60,000 nt of DNA from Chrysomallon squamiferum (Eukaryota > Mollusca > Gastropoda > Neomphalida > Peltospiridae): contig CM022673.1 of NCBI GenBank assembly GCA_012295275.1, positions 10,353,288-10,413,287 of the forward strand. Reading direction: 5' to 3'. The position numbers were made by a program, and so were the translations under genes. The notes below the pieces were generated by a model. That model saw nothing but the letters and a program-made list of their open reading frames with translations. It was not told where the DNA came from and did no database searches. Of this stretch, positions 13,731 through 28,005 are shown one piece after another (position 1 is the stretch's first letter; each line of letters begins with the position of its first letter).

Positions 13731-15672
13731 TGTGTGAAAGAATATGTTTGGATATATGTGCACATGTATAAGGATGTACACATTTTGGTTTATGTTTGTG
13801 GGTTTGGGTGTTTATGAGTATGTATGTGATTGTGCATGTGTATATGATGTGTTTGTGTTTGGAAGTTTGAATATATGGGTATATCAATACACATAGGCAT
13901 GCTCATGCACACACACACACATAAGTAATAATAATAATAATAATTTTGAAAAAAGGAGAAAGGACATACAATCAGTATTTATTTATCACTTACCATTTTA
14001 ACTAAATCATTTTATTCTTTTTTTACTTTTAATTATATTATTAAATTTTTATTGTCAGATTAATAACATCATCACTGAAACCCGGAAGATAAACCTTCAT
14101 TAAACAAAATATTTTTAAAAAGTAACATTTCTGGCAATTTCTGTTAAGATGATCCAAACCTGCCTCAACTCCAACATCATTTGTGTTGTTGTTGTTGTGT
14201 AAATGTTGTTGTTTTCATGTTAACCCCTTCACTAATCCATATCATGTTGCTGTCAGATACATGAAAACACACAGTGTGTCTTGGCTATAAAAGGGTTAAC
14301 AGCTTGTTCCTCCAGGTTCTATTTATGTTCAGATTTCGGAAATTTGATCTCTTATTTTTCTTTTCTCTTGTTTTTTTTTTTTCAGATTATGTTGTGGGAA
14401 TACCAAAAGGAAACCTTCATTCTGGAAAGGTAAGGCAGTATTTTCACCTGTTGCAAAAAATTCAAACAGAAAAGACACTGAGTGCAAAAATAATAATAAT
14501 TATCACCAAAAAAAAAAAATGACAAAGTAGAATAACAGAAAAAGGGAGGTAAAAAGAGAAAAAGAATGCAGAAAAACATAAAAGATAAGAAAAAAAAGAA
14601 AAAAAAAGATTTTCAAATTAATTCTTTCTGACAACAGAACTATAAACAGACCTGTGTTAACTATTTACCTGATGTTCATCTCAGCTAGGACCTAGGATCA
14701 ATTCCCTACCATGAGGTATTCCATTATTTCCCAATCTAACCATTTCTCTACAACTTCTACATTTAAAGGCCAAGGCATGTGTTGTCCTGTCTAGAAAAGA
14801 CACAGTTCCTACATAGAAGGCTTTTTGTATCTATATATAGAAAGAGATATAAACTATTTTATCTTAGCTGATGGTAAAATGAGAATGTTTTGTCAGAAGA
14901 CAGCACCTCAGAATTAACAAATGTTTCACTTACAGAAAAATCAGTGTTTTACACTGGTACTGGTAAAGAAAAGAAACCTGAACTATCAGACAGTTAGTAA
15001 ATAAACATAATCCTTAAACACAAATCTTTTATCTGCTAGTCTGAAGAAATGCAATATATTATGACTGGCACCCACCCTTTGCTAATAATAAAGTATGGCA
15101 ATAGTATAACAAGTCTGCAGTAACTCACTAAGTAATTTTCTCCATGTTTTTCCTGTGTACTTTATTAAATTATGTCTTAACAAATTTCTATTTATTTTTT
15201 AAACTATGACAGAATATCGGGGGTCAGCCTTTACTAATAAAAAAGTATGAAAATAACATAAAAAAGCCCAAGCAGTTCATTGTGGCCACCATTATCCTTT
15301 CTTCATTTTTCTTTTTTTTTTGTTTTCATTAAAGAATATTTTATAAAATTTTAAATAAAATATGATAAGAGATAATATTTTATTAATAATAAAGTATGGC
15401 TATAATATAACAAGACTGCAGAAGCTCATTGTGGTTATCATTTTTTATTTTTTATTTTTATTTTATTTTTATATATATATAGTCATAACATCATATCTTA
15501 TAAAATAAAAAAAAAAAAAAAAGATATGGACTGAAAGTGAAAAACCATCCTTTACTGATAATAAAGTCTGGCAATAACATAACAAAATTGCAGTAATTCA
15601 CAATGCTATCATTTTCAAACTTCTTTTTCTTTTTGTTATACACTCATTACAAAATACAATAGAATGATAACA

Positions 15673-15726
<54 letters not shown>

Positions 15727-16131
15727 TGATAATAATAATTAATTAATTAATTATAACGCATTCTTGTAAGCAGTGATTTGCTTAGTTTTTACCACATTCT
15801 CATTAGCTTTTAGCAGTAAATCAGTGTCAAAGATTATTTATCTGTCGGTTTATCAACTTCACCTAAATTTATCTGTGCCGTTTGTTTCTGTTACAAGTAC
15901 ACATTAAAAAATAATTTTTTAAGATTGGGGTAAATAAGTGTAAAAAATGAATGAAGATAAAATTATCTGCTGTTTATTTCTTTTAAGTTTGTAGATATTT
16001 TTTAATCAGTTTTTGTAACATGATATTATCTAATTTAAAGTTTTGAAATTGAGAAGTATTTAAAAAATATATATTAATATATAATTATAATATATCACAC
16101 ACAATCTGTTTGTCTATTTAAAAAACATTAA

Positions 16132-16162
<31 letters not shown>

Positions 16163-18657
16163 TTTTTGAAGCATTAGCTAAAGGGAAATAATTTTGTTAT
16201 AGTAATTTAAGTTTTATAAAATATATAATTAATTAAATTTACAAAATTGCCCAATCACAAATATATAAATAACATCAATAATAGCATCAATAATAATAAA
16301 GAATAAAAATGTCTAAAAATCAGTTCTTCTTATTATTAAATAATAATAATAACAACAACAGCAGCAGCAACAACAATGACAACAATGACAATAAAAACAA
16401 TAATAACAACAACAAAACAATATTAATAATTAATTAATTAAACAACAACCCACCCCACATGTCTGCTCCCTTTAACTTGTTTTAATTTTTTTAATTTTTT
16501 TTTATCCAAACAGCCTGGAAAGAGTTAGCTCAAGGGAAATAATCTTGTTTACACTGATAAAGCTAACAGAAGATATCCACTCATTATTTAATGAGGAGCA
16601 GATGTCTGCTTCAGGTTTACTTCAGTAGACTGAAGTTTTTACATTTATCTCTATCTACAGATAGAGGAAGCATTTTGTTGACATCCATAAATTATCCCCC
16701 TTCAGCAGAAAATCAGACCAGAAAAAGGTCTCACAGTTTAAATTCAAAAAAAAAAAAAAAAAAATCATTTTTGTAAACTAAAAAAAGAAAACTTTACTAA
16801 AGATAAAGTCAAAATGGCTGAATGTGCGACACCAACTGGTAGGTGATGAAAATAAAATAAATTGAAATTTTCTTCTGATGTTTATAACGAAGCAACATTT
16901 TTTTTTTTTTATCAGAAATAGTCTCAGAAAACAACCACTTCTTTGTAAAATGCACAGCAGCAGACAAACTGGTGAACAAAATGTTATTAAAAACCGAGAG
17001 AAAGATTTACAAACATTCTGATATTTTTTGTCGAGATCCTCAAATTATCTAAGAAATCTGATGATTTGTTTATAGACAGTTATACAGTTACAGGCAACAT
17101 GGTTCAAAATTACTTACTGGTGCATTTTTTTTCATCACTCTACATTCCTTGAAACAGTAACATGTTTTTGTTCCTATTCTAACCAAAGTCTCATGAAATG
17201 TTTTTCCATTCAATGAAAAAATGCAATTAAAAATCACGTTTAGATATTATATAAGAAGCACCTTTTTTTCTTCTTTTTTTAAAATCTGGTGCACATGCAC
17301 TAGGTTTTCGTTGATTAAGAGTATATTTATATCTGGTTTTATGTTGTAAATAGTTATACATATTCATGAAGATGATTATAAGCTTGTCTATCTGAATGTG
17401 AACAATACTGTTACTTTCATTTTTTATATTTTTCTCCTAGACTCTTAAATTACTTTTGTTTTCATCATACCAGTATTCTCTGCTATATTAGAACTAATTC
17501 TTAGTATCTCTGTAGAATGCCAGTATTTGTTTCTTAAAATGGCCAGAATGGATTTTTTCCCAATATAGACTTTGCTCCATGATTTCTTATAAAAAGTGCT
17601 TTACTGTATCTGAGAAGGTGCATAAAAAGATAACATATTGCTGTTTTAAAATTCTAACAAGTTTATTATGAAGAGTGAAATACAATTCCAAATGTTTGAT
17701 GTGCCAATGATGTAAAATTAGTGTATGCAAGAGAATTTATTTATCAATTTGTGTGTGTATATACATATATATTATGCTAATTATTGCATCAGAGGTTGAA
17801 CACTTGTTCAATACTCTGTAATATTTTTATTTTTATTTTTATTGAGTGATAATTAATGATTACTTATATTTAATAATTTTAATGATTTTGCTTTTTTCAG
17901 ATTGCTATTTTTAATCAAAACATGTCCAATCTGATGAACATATCAGGAGAACAGGTAATTACATTTTTTATTTATATATTTATTATGTTTATAATATAAC
18001 ATATATATTAGTAAATATATAATAAATTTATTAAAAACAAAAACACAAAAACTTTATGAATGTGTGTGTGTGTGTATGTGTGTGTTAGTAAATATATAAT
18101 AAATTTATTAAAAAACAAAAAAACGCCAAAAAACAACTAAATTAAGTTCTAAAAGTTTTAATTAATAAACTATAACAACTTAACAAACCACACACATTTG
18201 TTACATTTATTGTACAATTATTTATCTTTAAACACTTTTTTTAATGAACAGAACCATAGTAATTTAAAAAAAAAAAAAAAAAAATATTACACACATGTAT
18301 ATATATTTTTCTGCTATTATTTATTAACCTATTTAAAACAAATTCCTTTTTAATGATCCGAAGCCAAAGTCATATAAACAAATACAAATAAGTCACGGTT
18401 TTCCTACAAGTAGCATTTTATCTCATTTTCGTCTCTGGTTTATCACATGCAGAAAGAAGCATGCTGATAAATGTGTGTTTTACTGACATGGGACCATGCA
18501 GTACAAGATATATATCACTGGGGCTTATCTCTCTCTGGTTCATATCATTGGAATGCACACTTAGAACAAATTATCCATTTTGGCTACCTTTCCCCGTTTT
18601 CTGTGCAGTTTACAAAAGAAGTAAAATATTTATCACATAGCATGCTATCTTGTATCT

Positions 18658-18704
<47 letters not shown>

Positions 18705-21700
18705 CGAAAACTTGCTTAAATTTGTTTCCTATATCTGTTTTTTTTTTTTTTTAATTTCTTATTTAAAATGAAATAAATCCTCCTGGAAGCTGATGTTTGT
18801 TTTAATGTAATTTGTAAAGAAAAGTTTTAAGGTTACATGTTTGTTTTCGTTTTGTTTTTTTGATATTATTTAAATAAATAGTTTTCAAGGTTTTTTTTTT
18901 TTTAGGGGGTGTTTGTGTCTATCTGTGTGTGTGTTTGTGTGTGTAGGGTACATAGTTATCTAGATAAATATGTAATATGTAAGTGTATGTAGGTTTGTGT
19001 ATGTGTGTACATATGTGTGTGTGTGTGTGTGTGTGTGCATGTGTGTCTATATATATGTGTGTTCATGTGTACATGCATGCATTTATGTATCTATGTATAC
19101 ATGTTTTTATGTATGTAAGTATTTATGTCTGTTTTTTTATTACAAAGCAACTGTGACACGTGAACAAATAATCAAATAAAGTAAAAAAGTAAATAATAAA
19201 GAAACAATAAAAGAAATAAACAAAAATGCAAGGTTAAATTAATTGGACAAAACACTTCAAAAAAAAGAAAAAAAAAAAAAAAAAAAAAAACTCACAAACA
19301 GACACAAAGATCTTATCCAGAATACAACAAATGTCAACCAAGCCTTTAAAACAACATAAACAACTGGGTGGTCTAGAGGCACAGCCCCATTGTGGTATAA
19401 AACACCAATAAACAAATGTCTGGCTTAAATACAAAAGAAAAAAAAAAAAATTATTTCACTGACCAGCACAAGCAGATTAATTCTGTTTTCAGACGAGGTT
19501 AAGGGATTGGTACAGATTAATTTTTTTTTTTTCTTGATTTTTTTATTTTTTTTTTTTTTTTTTTTTTTGTTTATTTTACTTGGTTCAGTTTTATTTTATT
19601 TTATTTTATTTTATTTTTTTTTTTTTCTGTTTTTTTTTTTTTTTTTTTTTTTTTCATTCAGTGACACAAAATGTAACATGAAAGTGTATCCAAGCATACA
19701 CACACACACACATTCACAAATACACACCAACACAGGCACACACACTGACACAGGGACACAAACACATACACACTCACACACACACACAAATATACACATA
19801 CACACAAAGGTTTACTTTAACAGAACAAACAAAAAAAAAGTTGACTGAACCATATATTTAACCCTTTGAGTGTTACAGGCCAATTTATCAACCTGTGTGA
19901 CTGCAGTAAGTAAACAAATAAATTATCCAAATGTACAGATGTAATTTCACTATACTATCCACCAGAGAATCTCTTAAATATTATACATTTTATTAAATGA
20001 CTACCAGAATTCCTGAAAACAAGTATGGGCTGTGAATTCTAACTATAGGACACTTCTACAGAGCTAACCAGGTATGCTGGAACCTCAGCAGAAACAGTTT
20101 GAAATTGTTCTAGTCAAAGAGCAGCCTTCATAAAGCTGCTCACTTTAGTACTGGCACCACTGGTATAACAGAGACAGTTCTGTCATGTTAAACTCTCAAT
20201 CAGTGTTTATGAGATTCCAGATGTGCTGTTTAGTTCTTCCCTGCCTGACATCTGTTTTTGTGATGGGGAAGAGGTTGCACTTACAACAGACTCACCAGGA
20301 ACTGACAGAGAGAGACAAATAAGTGTTTGTTGCTGGTTATATTGGACGTTTTTCATTGTTTCAGACTGTCAGTTTTATTTACAAGTTTATTGGTGTGAGG
20401 TTTTTTTTTGACTTTTCACAAAACAGGAAAGGTGTGTTTTTTATTTACTTAAACTTGCCAGAAACAGGAAAAGTTGTAATTAAATTTACCTGAAACAGGA
20501 AACATGAATTGAAACTGACCTTAAACAGGAAAAATGTATTTATTACCTGTCAGAAACAGGAAAACAAAGTTTTAATATTTATTTAATTTTTAAACAGGAA
20601 AGATGCATTTGTATTCATTTACAGTTTAAATCCTTTATGACTATTTCACAGTGGGTTTTGTTTATTTTTGAGAACCAGACTTTATTACTAATAAAGTGTA
20701 GCAGTAATATAACAAATGATTCATGTAGTCTATTAGTTTTATTTTTTTACTTATATATGTTATGTTTTTAGAAAAAATATATGTTTAGAAAAAGGTTATC
20801 AGATATAACAATATTGTTATGTTTTTAAAAATATAAGGTAGAAAACTTAAATAATCCTAACTTCAAAATCTAACAATACTTAATTTATTTTTAAAATGTC
20901 CTTCTTTATTTAATTTATCACTCACTCCTTAGATTCATTCAGCCATCTTTAATTTTCAAGTTCCATTTATTATAATTCTTTTTTGTATTCGTTCTTTCTT
21001 TTTTCTTTCTGTCTTTCTTTCTTCTTTCTTTCATTCTTTCTTTCTGTATCTTTCTTTGTGTCCTCCTTTCTTCATTCCATCACTTGTTCATTCAGGTTGG
21101 TTCATACTTCGGGTACTCTCTGGCTGTCACTGATCTGAACGGAGATCAACTCGACGACATTATTGTAGGAGCTCCTCTTTACTCCGACTTCAAATCTCAC
21201 ACTTCATACGAGACTGGCAGAGTTTACATTTACTACCAGACTTCACAGGTAACTTCATTGACATGTACTGGACTCCAGAGGTATCTTTATTAACATAAAT
21301 CACACTTCAGATGTATCTTTATTAACATAAATAAGACTTCATGGGTAACTTCATTGACATGTACTGGACTTTATTAACATAAATAAGACTTCACAAGTAA
21401 ACATAAATAAGTTCATTAACACTATGTGACTTCACAGGTGACTTCATTAATACTATGTGACTTCACAGGTAACTTCATTAATACATAACCATACCACACA
21501 ATTAATTAATAAAATAAAAACAAAATAAATTTTAATGAAAAATAAATAAATGAAAATAAATATATATTTAAAAAAAAAATAAAATAAATTTAGAAAACAC
21601 AATAATATATATTTAAAGAAAACAATTAAGCATTTTATTTTTAAGCTGGAAAATCTGTGTAAAACATTTATTTATTTTATTTTATTTTATTTTATTAGAT

Positions 21701-22309
21701 TATTTTATTTTATTTTATTTTTAAGTTAAAGAATCTAATCTAATTTCTGTTTCATTTTTCCCAGCACACTTTCAAATCACAGAGAAAGGACATTTTGGAC
21801 GGTCAAGGGAGTAAATCCAGATTTGGTCATTCTCTCACTGGACTCGGCGATATAAACAAAGATGGCTTTAATGGTCAGTCTGAACATTAAAATATTAACA
21901 TAAAAATATGTGTTTTGTTTCCTATTTCTTTCCCTATTCCCAGTTCAAACTGTTGTTAATGATGAGTGAGGGACACTTGCTTTATGCTTAATAAATAACA
22001 GTATCAGTTTTCCTTATTGGTTAAATTAGTCTAAATCCAATACTTCTTGGTTGTAATTCTCAATAAACAATTTCTTAATAGTATCTTATTTTTATCCTAG
22101 TTTTGAAATGAACTCTCCTCATTTTAACCTTTGAATTGTTTATATGAATTAAAATTTTGAAATGTTATGTGTTTCTGTCTCAGATCTGGGTGTTGGTGCC
22201 CCCTATGCAGGGGAAGATGGGCGTGGTGCAGTCTACATTTATCATGGAACTCGCAAGGGTATCATCACTCAAGTTTCTCAGGTTTGTAATTTTTTTAATT
22301 AAATATTTA

Positions 22310-22375
<66 letters not shown>

Positions 22376-25300
22376 TTATTGTAATTATTATTGTTATTAT
22401 TGTTATTAATAGTATGAATATTTTTTTAAACAATAAATAAAATAATAAATTCTATATGTTTTAATTTTAAATTAAAAAATAAATTCTCTGTTAAAGGTAT
22501 AAAATTTCAAACATTCATGTTATTTATAAGCAAAATAAACAGATTTGTTGTTTTTTCTTTCCATATTTAATTAGAAATAATATTTTGTGTTGCTTAAAAC
22601 CTTTTTTTAATTTTTTTCTTCAATGTAATTGCAGTTAATGATTTTATTTATTTAACTGGTTTTTTATCTGTTTTTTAGATCATTTTTGCCAAGGATTTGG
22701 ATTCACAACTGTCAACTTTTGGATTTTCTTTGTCTGGGGGACAGGACCAGGACGGCAACACGTATCCAGGTGTGTTTTGTGTGTGTGGTTTCATACCACA
22801 GTTATTTTTTTTCATAATTTCTTAAATATGTTTTTGTAACATATTTTACTTAAAGTTATATTTTTACCTCCAGAAATTTCCAAGCATCATTTATATACAA
22901 ACTAAAATATTATATTTATAAAGAAAACTTCAAATTTGTTTTGTTAATAAAGAAATTATCGAATACATTTAAGAACCAGGAACAATTCAGCTATATTATC
23001 ATTTCTTTTTTAAATGTTTATTAAATAAGTTATTACTGGGTAATTCATTGTTTTATAAATTATTACTGTATTATTTAGAAATTTTAAAATGTAATACAAT
23101 AAAATATCAGCTTATATCCACCATTCTGAAGTGTTTCTAATATTTTGTTTCTCTCAATAGATCTTTTGGTTGGTGCTTATGCATCAGACAAGGCTGTGTT
23201 TTTGAAGACAAGGCCCGTTGTCAGGGTAACTGCCAGTTTGAAAATTGACCCAGATATGATTAATCTGGACACCAAATCTTGTACACTGATTGATGATACG
23301 CGAATTACTTGGTAATTTTACAGTAATAGTATTTTAATTTTAATTAATTATCAATTAGAACATAAACTCTCAGTTTTGCAGTTATAATCTTTGAGTAAAA
23401 TCAGCTTCAAAAATTAGAATTAAAAATTATTAATCATTTTTAGTGCTACCAGAAAATGAAAGTTAATAATCATTTCATTAAATCTGAGATATTTTTTATT
23501 TATTATTATTATTATTTAAGTTTTGTTTTATTTTATTTTAATTTAATTTAATTTTATTATTACTTTTTTGTGTATGTTTGTGTGAGTGTGTAAAACTGTT
23601 CAAATAAATTATTTTATTTTATTTCTTTTGTTTTTCCTTCCACCTTTTCTTTTAGTTATTTTTTCTTTCTTCATCTTTCTTTTGTTTCAGTATTTCTTTC
23701 TTTCATTCTTTCTTCATTCCTTTCTTTCTTCAAATTAATAAAATATTTCTAATTATAATATTACATCCTAAATGTTTGTTTCAGTAATCCAGTAACTAAT
23801 TTTATTTATTTTATTTAGTTATTTCGTTATTTAGTTTCTTTCTTTGTTTACTTATCTATCTATCTATTTAGCTGTCTGTCTGTCTGTGTGTCTGTCTGGC
23901 TGTCTGTATCTATCTATTTATTTATTTATTTATCTATTTATTTATTTCAGTTTTACAGTGTATACTTGTTTAGAATACAGTGGTATTGGAGTGCCAGAGG
24001 AGCTATGTAAGTATTTCTCTTTTCTTAACAAAATTTTCTTTAAAATATTTATAAAAAACCAACAATAAAAAAATACATATATATAATTAATTAATCAAAT
24101 ATAATAAGTTCACTAATATCTATGTTGGCTACATTTTTTCTCTTCTGCTATCGATGGACAAAGAAATAAAAAAAAACAAAAACAAATAAAAAGCAATTTA
24201 AAAAACGCCAGAAAGGCTATAAGTAAGTAAATAAATAAATAAATTTTGAGGGGAATTGTCAACTAATATTCAGTATTTTAACTGATATAAGTAGACAGTA
24301 GCTACACACTGAACTGGACTGATGATATGGTAGAGAGAAGATTGTCAAAGCTCAAATGGTCACTATATTTAAAGGGGAATTCTAAGCTATTTTTTTTATA
24401 TAATGGTTGTAATCAAATTACATTTTGTTTATTACAAAAATTGACATGTTTAATAACATAAGTTTTAAAAGTAAAGAATTCAAATTAAAAACATTTAACA
24501 AAAATTAAGATTAATGGTTGACCATGTTAAAAAAATAAATTTTAATGATAGATAAAGAATCTGTTAAATAACTTTTGTTACATTCTATTTTTGTTGTCTC
24601 TGTACTGTAAATTAATTGTTCTTTCATATTCTTTTACAGTTTTTTGTAAATTAATTTAGTTATCATATTCATTTAGTTTTTGATGTTTTTGTTGTCTGTA
24701 TTAGAAATTATTTTTATTGTCGTATTCCTTTACAGATTTTGTTGTCTGTTTTGTAAATTAATTTAGATGTATTTTTTTACAATTTTATATTGTCTGTGTT
24801 TGAATAGTAAATTAATTTTATTGTCATATTTTGTTACAGTTTTTGTGTTGTAAATTAATATAGTTCTGTTAAAGTTTTTGTATTATAAATTAATTTAGTT
24901 CTGTTACAGTTTTTGTTGTGTTGTAAATTAATTTTCTTCTGTTACAGTTTTTGTTGTGTTGTAAATTAATCTTGTTCTGTTACAGTTTTTGTTGTGTTGT
25001 AAATTAATCTTGTTCTGTTAGTTTTTGTTGTCTGTATTATAAATTAATTTAGTTCTGTTACAGTTTTTGCATTATAAATTAATTTTGTTCTGTTACAGTT
25101 TTTGTTGTCAGCTGGGAACTGGATGTGTTACAGAGGAATCGAACTCGAGAAGAACAAAGAGCTTACTTCCTGCCAAACGAGGACGACATCACAATGTCTA
25201 AAACCATCAAACTGCCGCGCAAAGCCACCTGGTGTACATCATCATACGCTTACGTCAGAGTAAATTTTACATTTCTAATTTTTATCTGATACATTAAAAT

Positions 25301-27828
25301 ACCTGTTTGTTATTTTTTATACTGAATTTATTTTGCTTTCTTTCTTATTTTGTTTTTTTGTTCTTTCTGTCAGTTATAAAAGAAAATACTAAATTTTTTT
25401 TTTCTCAAAGTGATTAAAGCATTTATCTTTAAAACATACAAATATGCATACATTCATATATGCATGCATACATACATATATCTATACCATTGTTTGTTTT
25501 ATTATGATATATAAGACAAAATGACACTGTATATGTATGTATATGTGTGTGTGTGTGTGTGTGTATATATATGTTTATTACATATCTAATTTAATGAGTG
25601 TATGTAATTAGATCAGTGTTTGTTTTAGAATGATATACAAGACAGACTTACTCTGTATGTGTATATATGTTGCGTATTACATATCTAATTTAATGAATAT
25701 GTATATGTACCATTGTTTTTTTTAAGAATGATATTCAAGACAAGCTGACTCCAATTGCCGTGGACTTCAAGTTCAAACTGAAGTCAGAAGAGAAAAAACG
25801 AAAACGAAAAAGAAGAAGTCGAAGTCTGAGACCAATTTTAGATCAGTACATTCCAACCAACGTCCGTACAGAGGTCTGTCTATTAATTACATCTTTTTTT
25901 AACAACCAGATTATGAAATACTCGTTTTTCTCAATACATTAATTATTGTTAATAATCTTAATATAAAAAAAAGTGGACTTGATAGCAGAATGGTTAAATA
26001 TTGGCTTTAAGACCAGTAGGTCCTAGGATCAAATTACAGAACAGACTTCTGCTGGAGATGTGAGATAACTACATGGTTTTCTGTCTAACACAGAACTAGA
26101 CTGTGTGCCCAGGTGTGTGTGTGCTTGAATATTCAGTAAATATTCTCACTTGTCAAGTTTTTTTTATTTAACTTTAGTTAAGATTTCTTCAGACTTGTCA
26201 GTATGGACTGATAGTGTCATATTTTCCTTCTAAATACATAACTGCATGATGATAATAATATATTTTCTTCAGTGAATCTGTTTTGGAAAATAAGATTTTA
26301 TAAATGTCTGACAAAACCTAATCAAACTGCATCAGCATAAGAAAACGGGGTAATTAAATGTACATTATCAAAAAAAATAATAATAATAATAAAAAAAAAT
26401 TCTGCTTCAAAAAAAAAACTGACAAAAGATAATTTTAAAAAAAAAAAATCCTGCCTTCAGACAACATTTGATTCTGTCATTAAATGTACATAACGCAACA
26501 AAAGATACTTCATCATCAATTCTGACACTGTAAATTCCTCACTGGCAGAAAGAGCACTCAAAGTTAAATCACAAATCCTTTATAATAAATCAGTTATTGA
26601 TCTTATTCAAGTTTTATTGATTCCTGTATAGTAAATTCCTTCCTGATAAAAATAGCACCTGCAAGTAAACTGCTTCAAACTAATTTCTGTTTTTTGTTTT
26701 ATTTTCAGGCTCAGATTCTCAAACATTGTGGAAGAGACAACATTTGCATACCTGATCTTGTACTTAATTCCTTCAGGTAAAACTAAAACTCTACAAATGT
26801 CACCAAAAACATATACATTGTCATAGGATCCTTCCTTTGATAATAATAACATTATAATAATAAATATACCCAAATGAACAAGTAGACTATACACTTTTGT
26901 ATTCTTCCTTATGATTTTTAAAATTGTACTTCGTGCAAACCTTTGCTGATAATAAAGTATATTACAGATAATCAGGAGCTTTGTGAGAGACATCGCTTCT
27001 GTTCTCTATAAAAACCTATTGTTTATCAAGAAACATACTTATGTGTATAAAATGGTTTTAACCATTTCCTTTTTTTCTTTTTCTGTTTTTATTACTGACA
27101 TGTAGAGCACACAGATTTTATCTCAAAGTCATGTATATGGTTAACATTAACAATCACATACAATTATTTTTCTGCCACAGTAAATTCCATCCTGTCCAAG
27201 AAAGCACAGATGTTTTATCCACAAGTCACATAAATCGATGACTTTAATAATCTTATAGACTTTGTATTGATTCATGCAATAAATCCCTCACTTTCATAAA
27301 AAGCACCAAAGTTTATCAAGAAAACCATCAGTACGAATGACTCCAATCAGTAATCACGTTTTAATTTATTCTGTCATTGTAAATTCCTCCCTGTCATCAC
27401 TTTAATGATAACGACTATTCAGATTAGACTGAAATTCTCGTTGTAAATTCCTCCCTGTCACAAAGAGCACCCAGGTTATCCATAAGACTTTCAGTAAGAT
27501 TATTATAATGATTTTCAATCTAGCTGTACTGATTTCTTATTCGCAGAATATCGGCAGCTCACATCATCGGTGACAGGACTGAGTTAGAAATTCTGATCAT
27601 GGTTGAAAACCGAGGAGAAGATGCGTACAACACACAGCTGTGGATCAACCTGCCACCTGGTGTCAGCTACAAAAATGCAGACGCAATTCAGGCAGTAAGT
27701 CAGCAAGAAAGATAGTTTCTTTTTATTTATAATGCAACAGTGTAAATGTGTTACAATTATTTTGTTACTTATTTATTATTATTGTTATTACTATTGTTAT
27801 TATTGTTATTATTGTTATTGTTATTGTT

Positions 27829-27859
<31 letters not shown>

Positions 27860-27943
27860 CTGTTACTACTACTTCTACTACTACTAACTTCTAGTATTTA
27901 GTTAGTTTATTAAATATTTTATTTATTTGTTTATTGTTTATTG

Positions 27944-28005
<62 letters not shown>

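Noticed and set aside
26607-26993. 128-codon minus-strand frame over integrin exon 15
   Set aside because: Antisense shadow of the exon and flanking AT-rich intron; the plus strand encodes the real genu exon.
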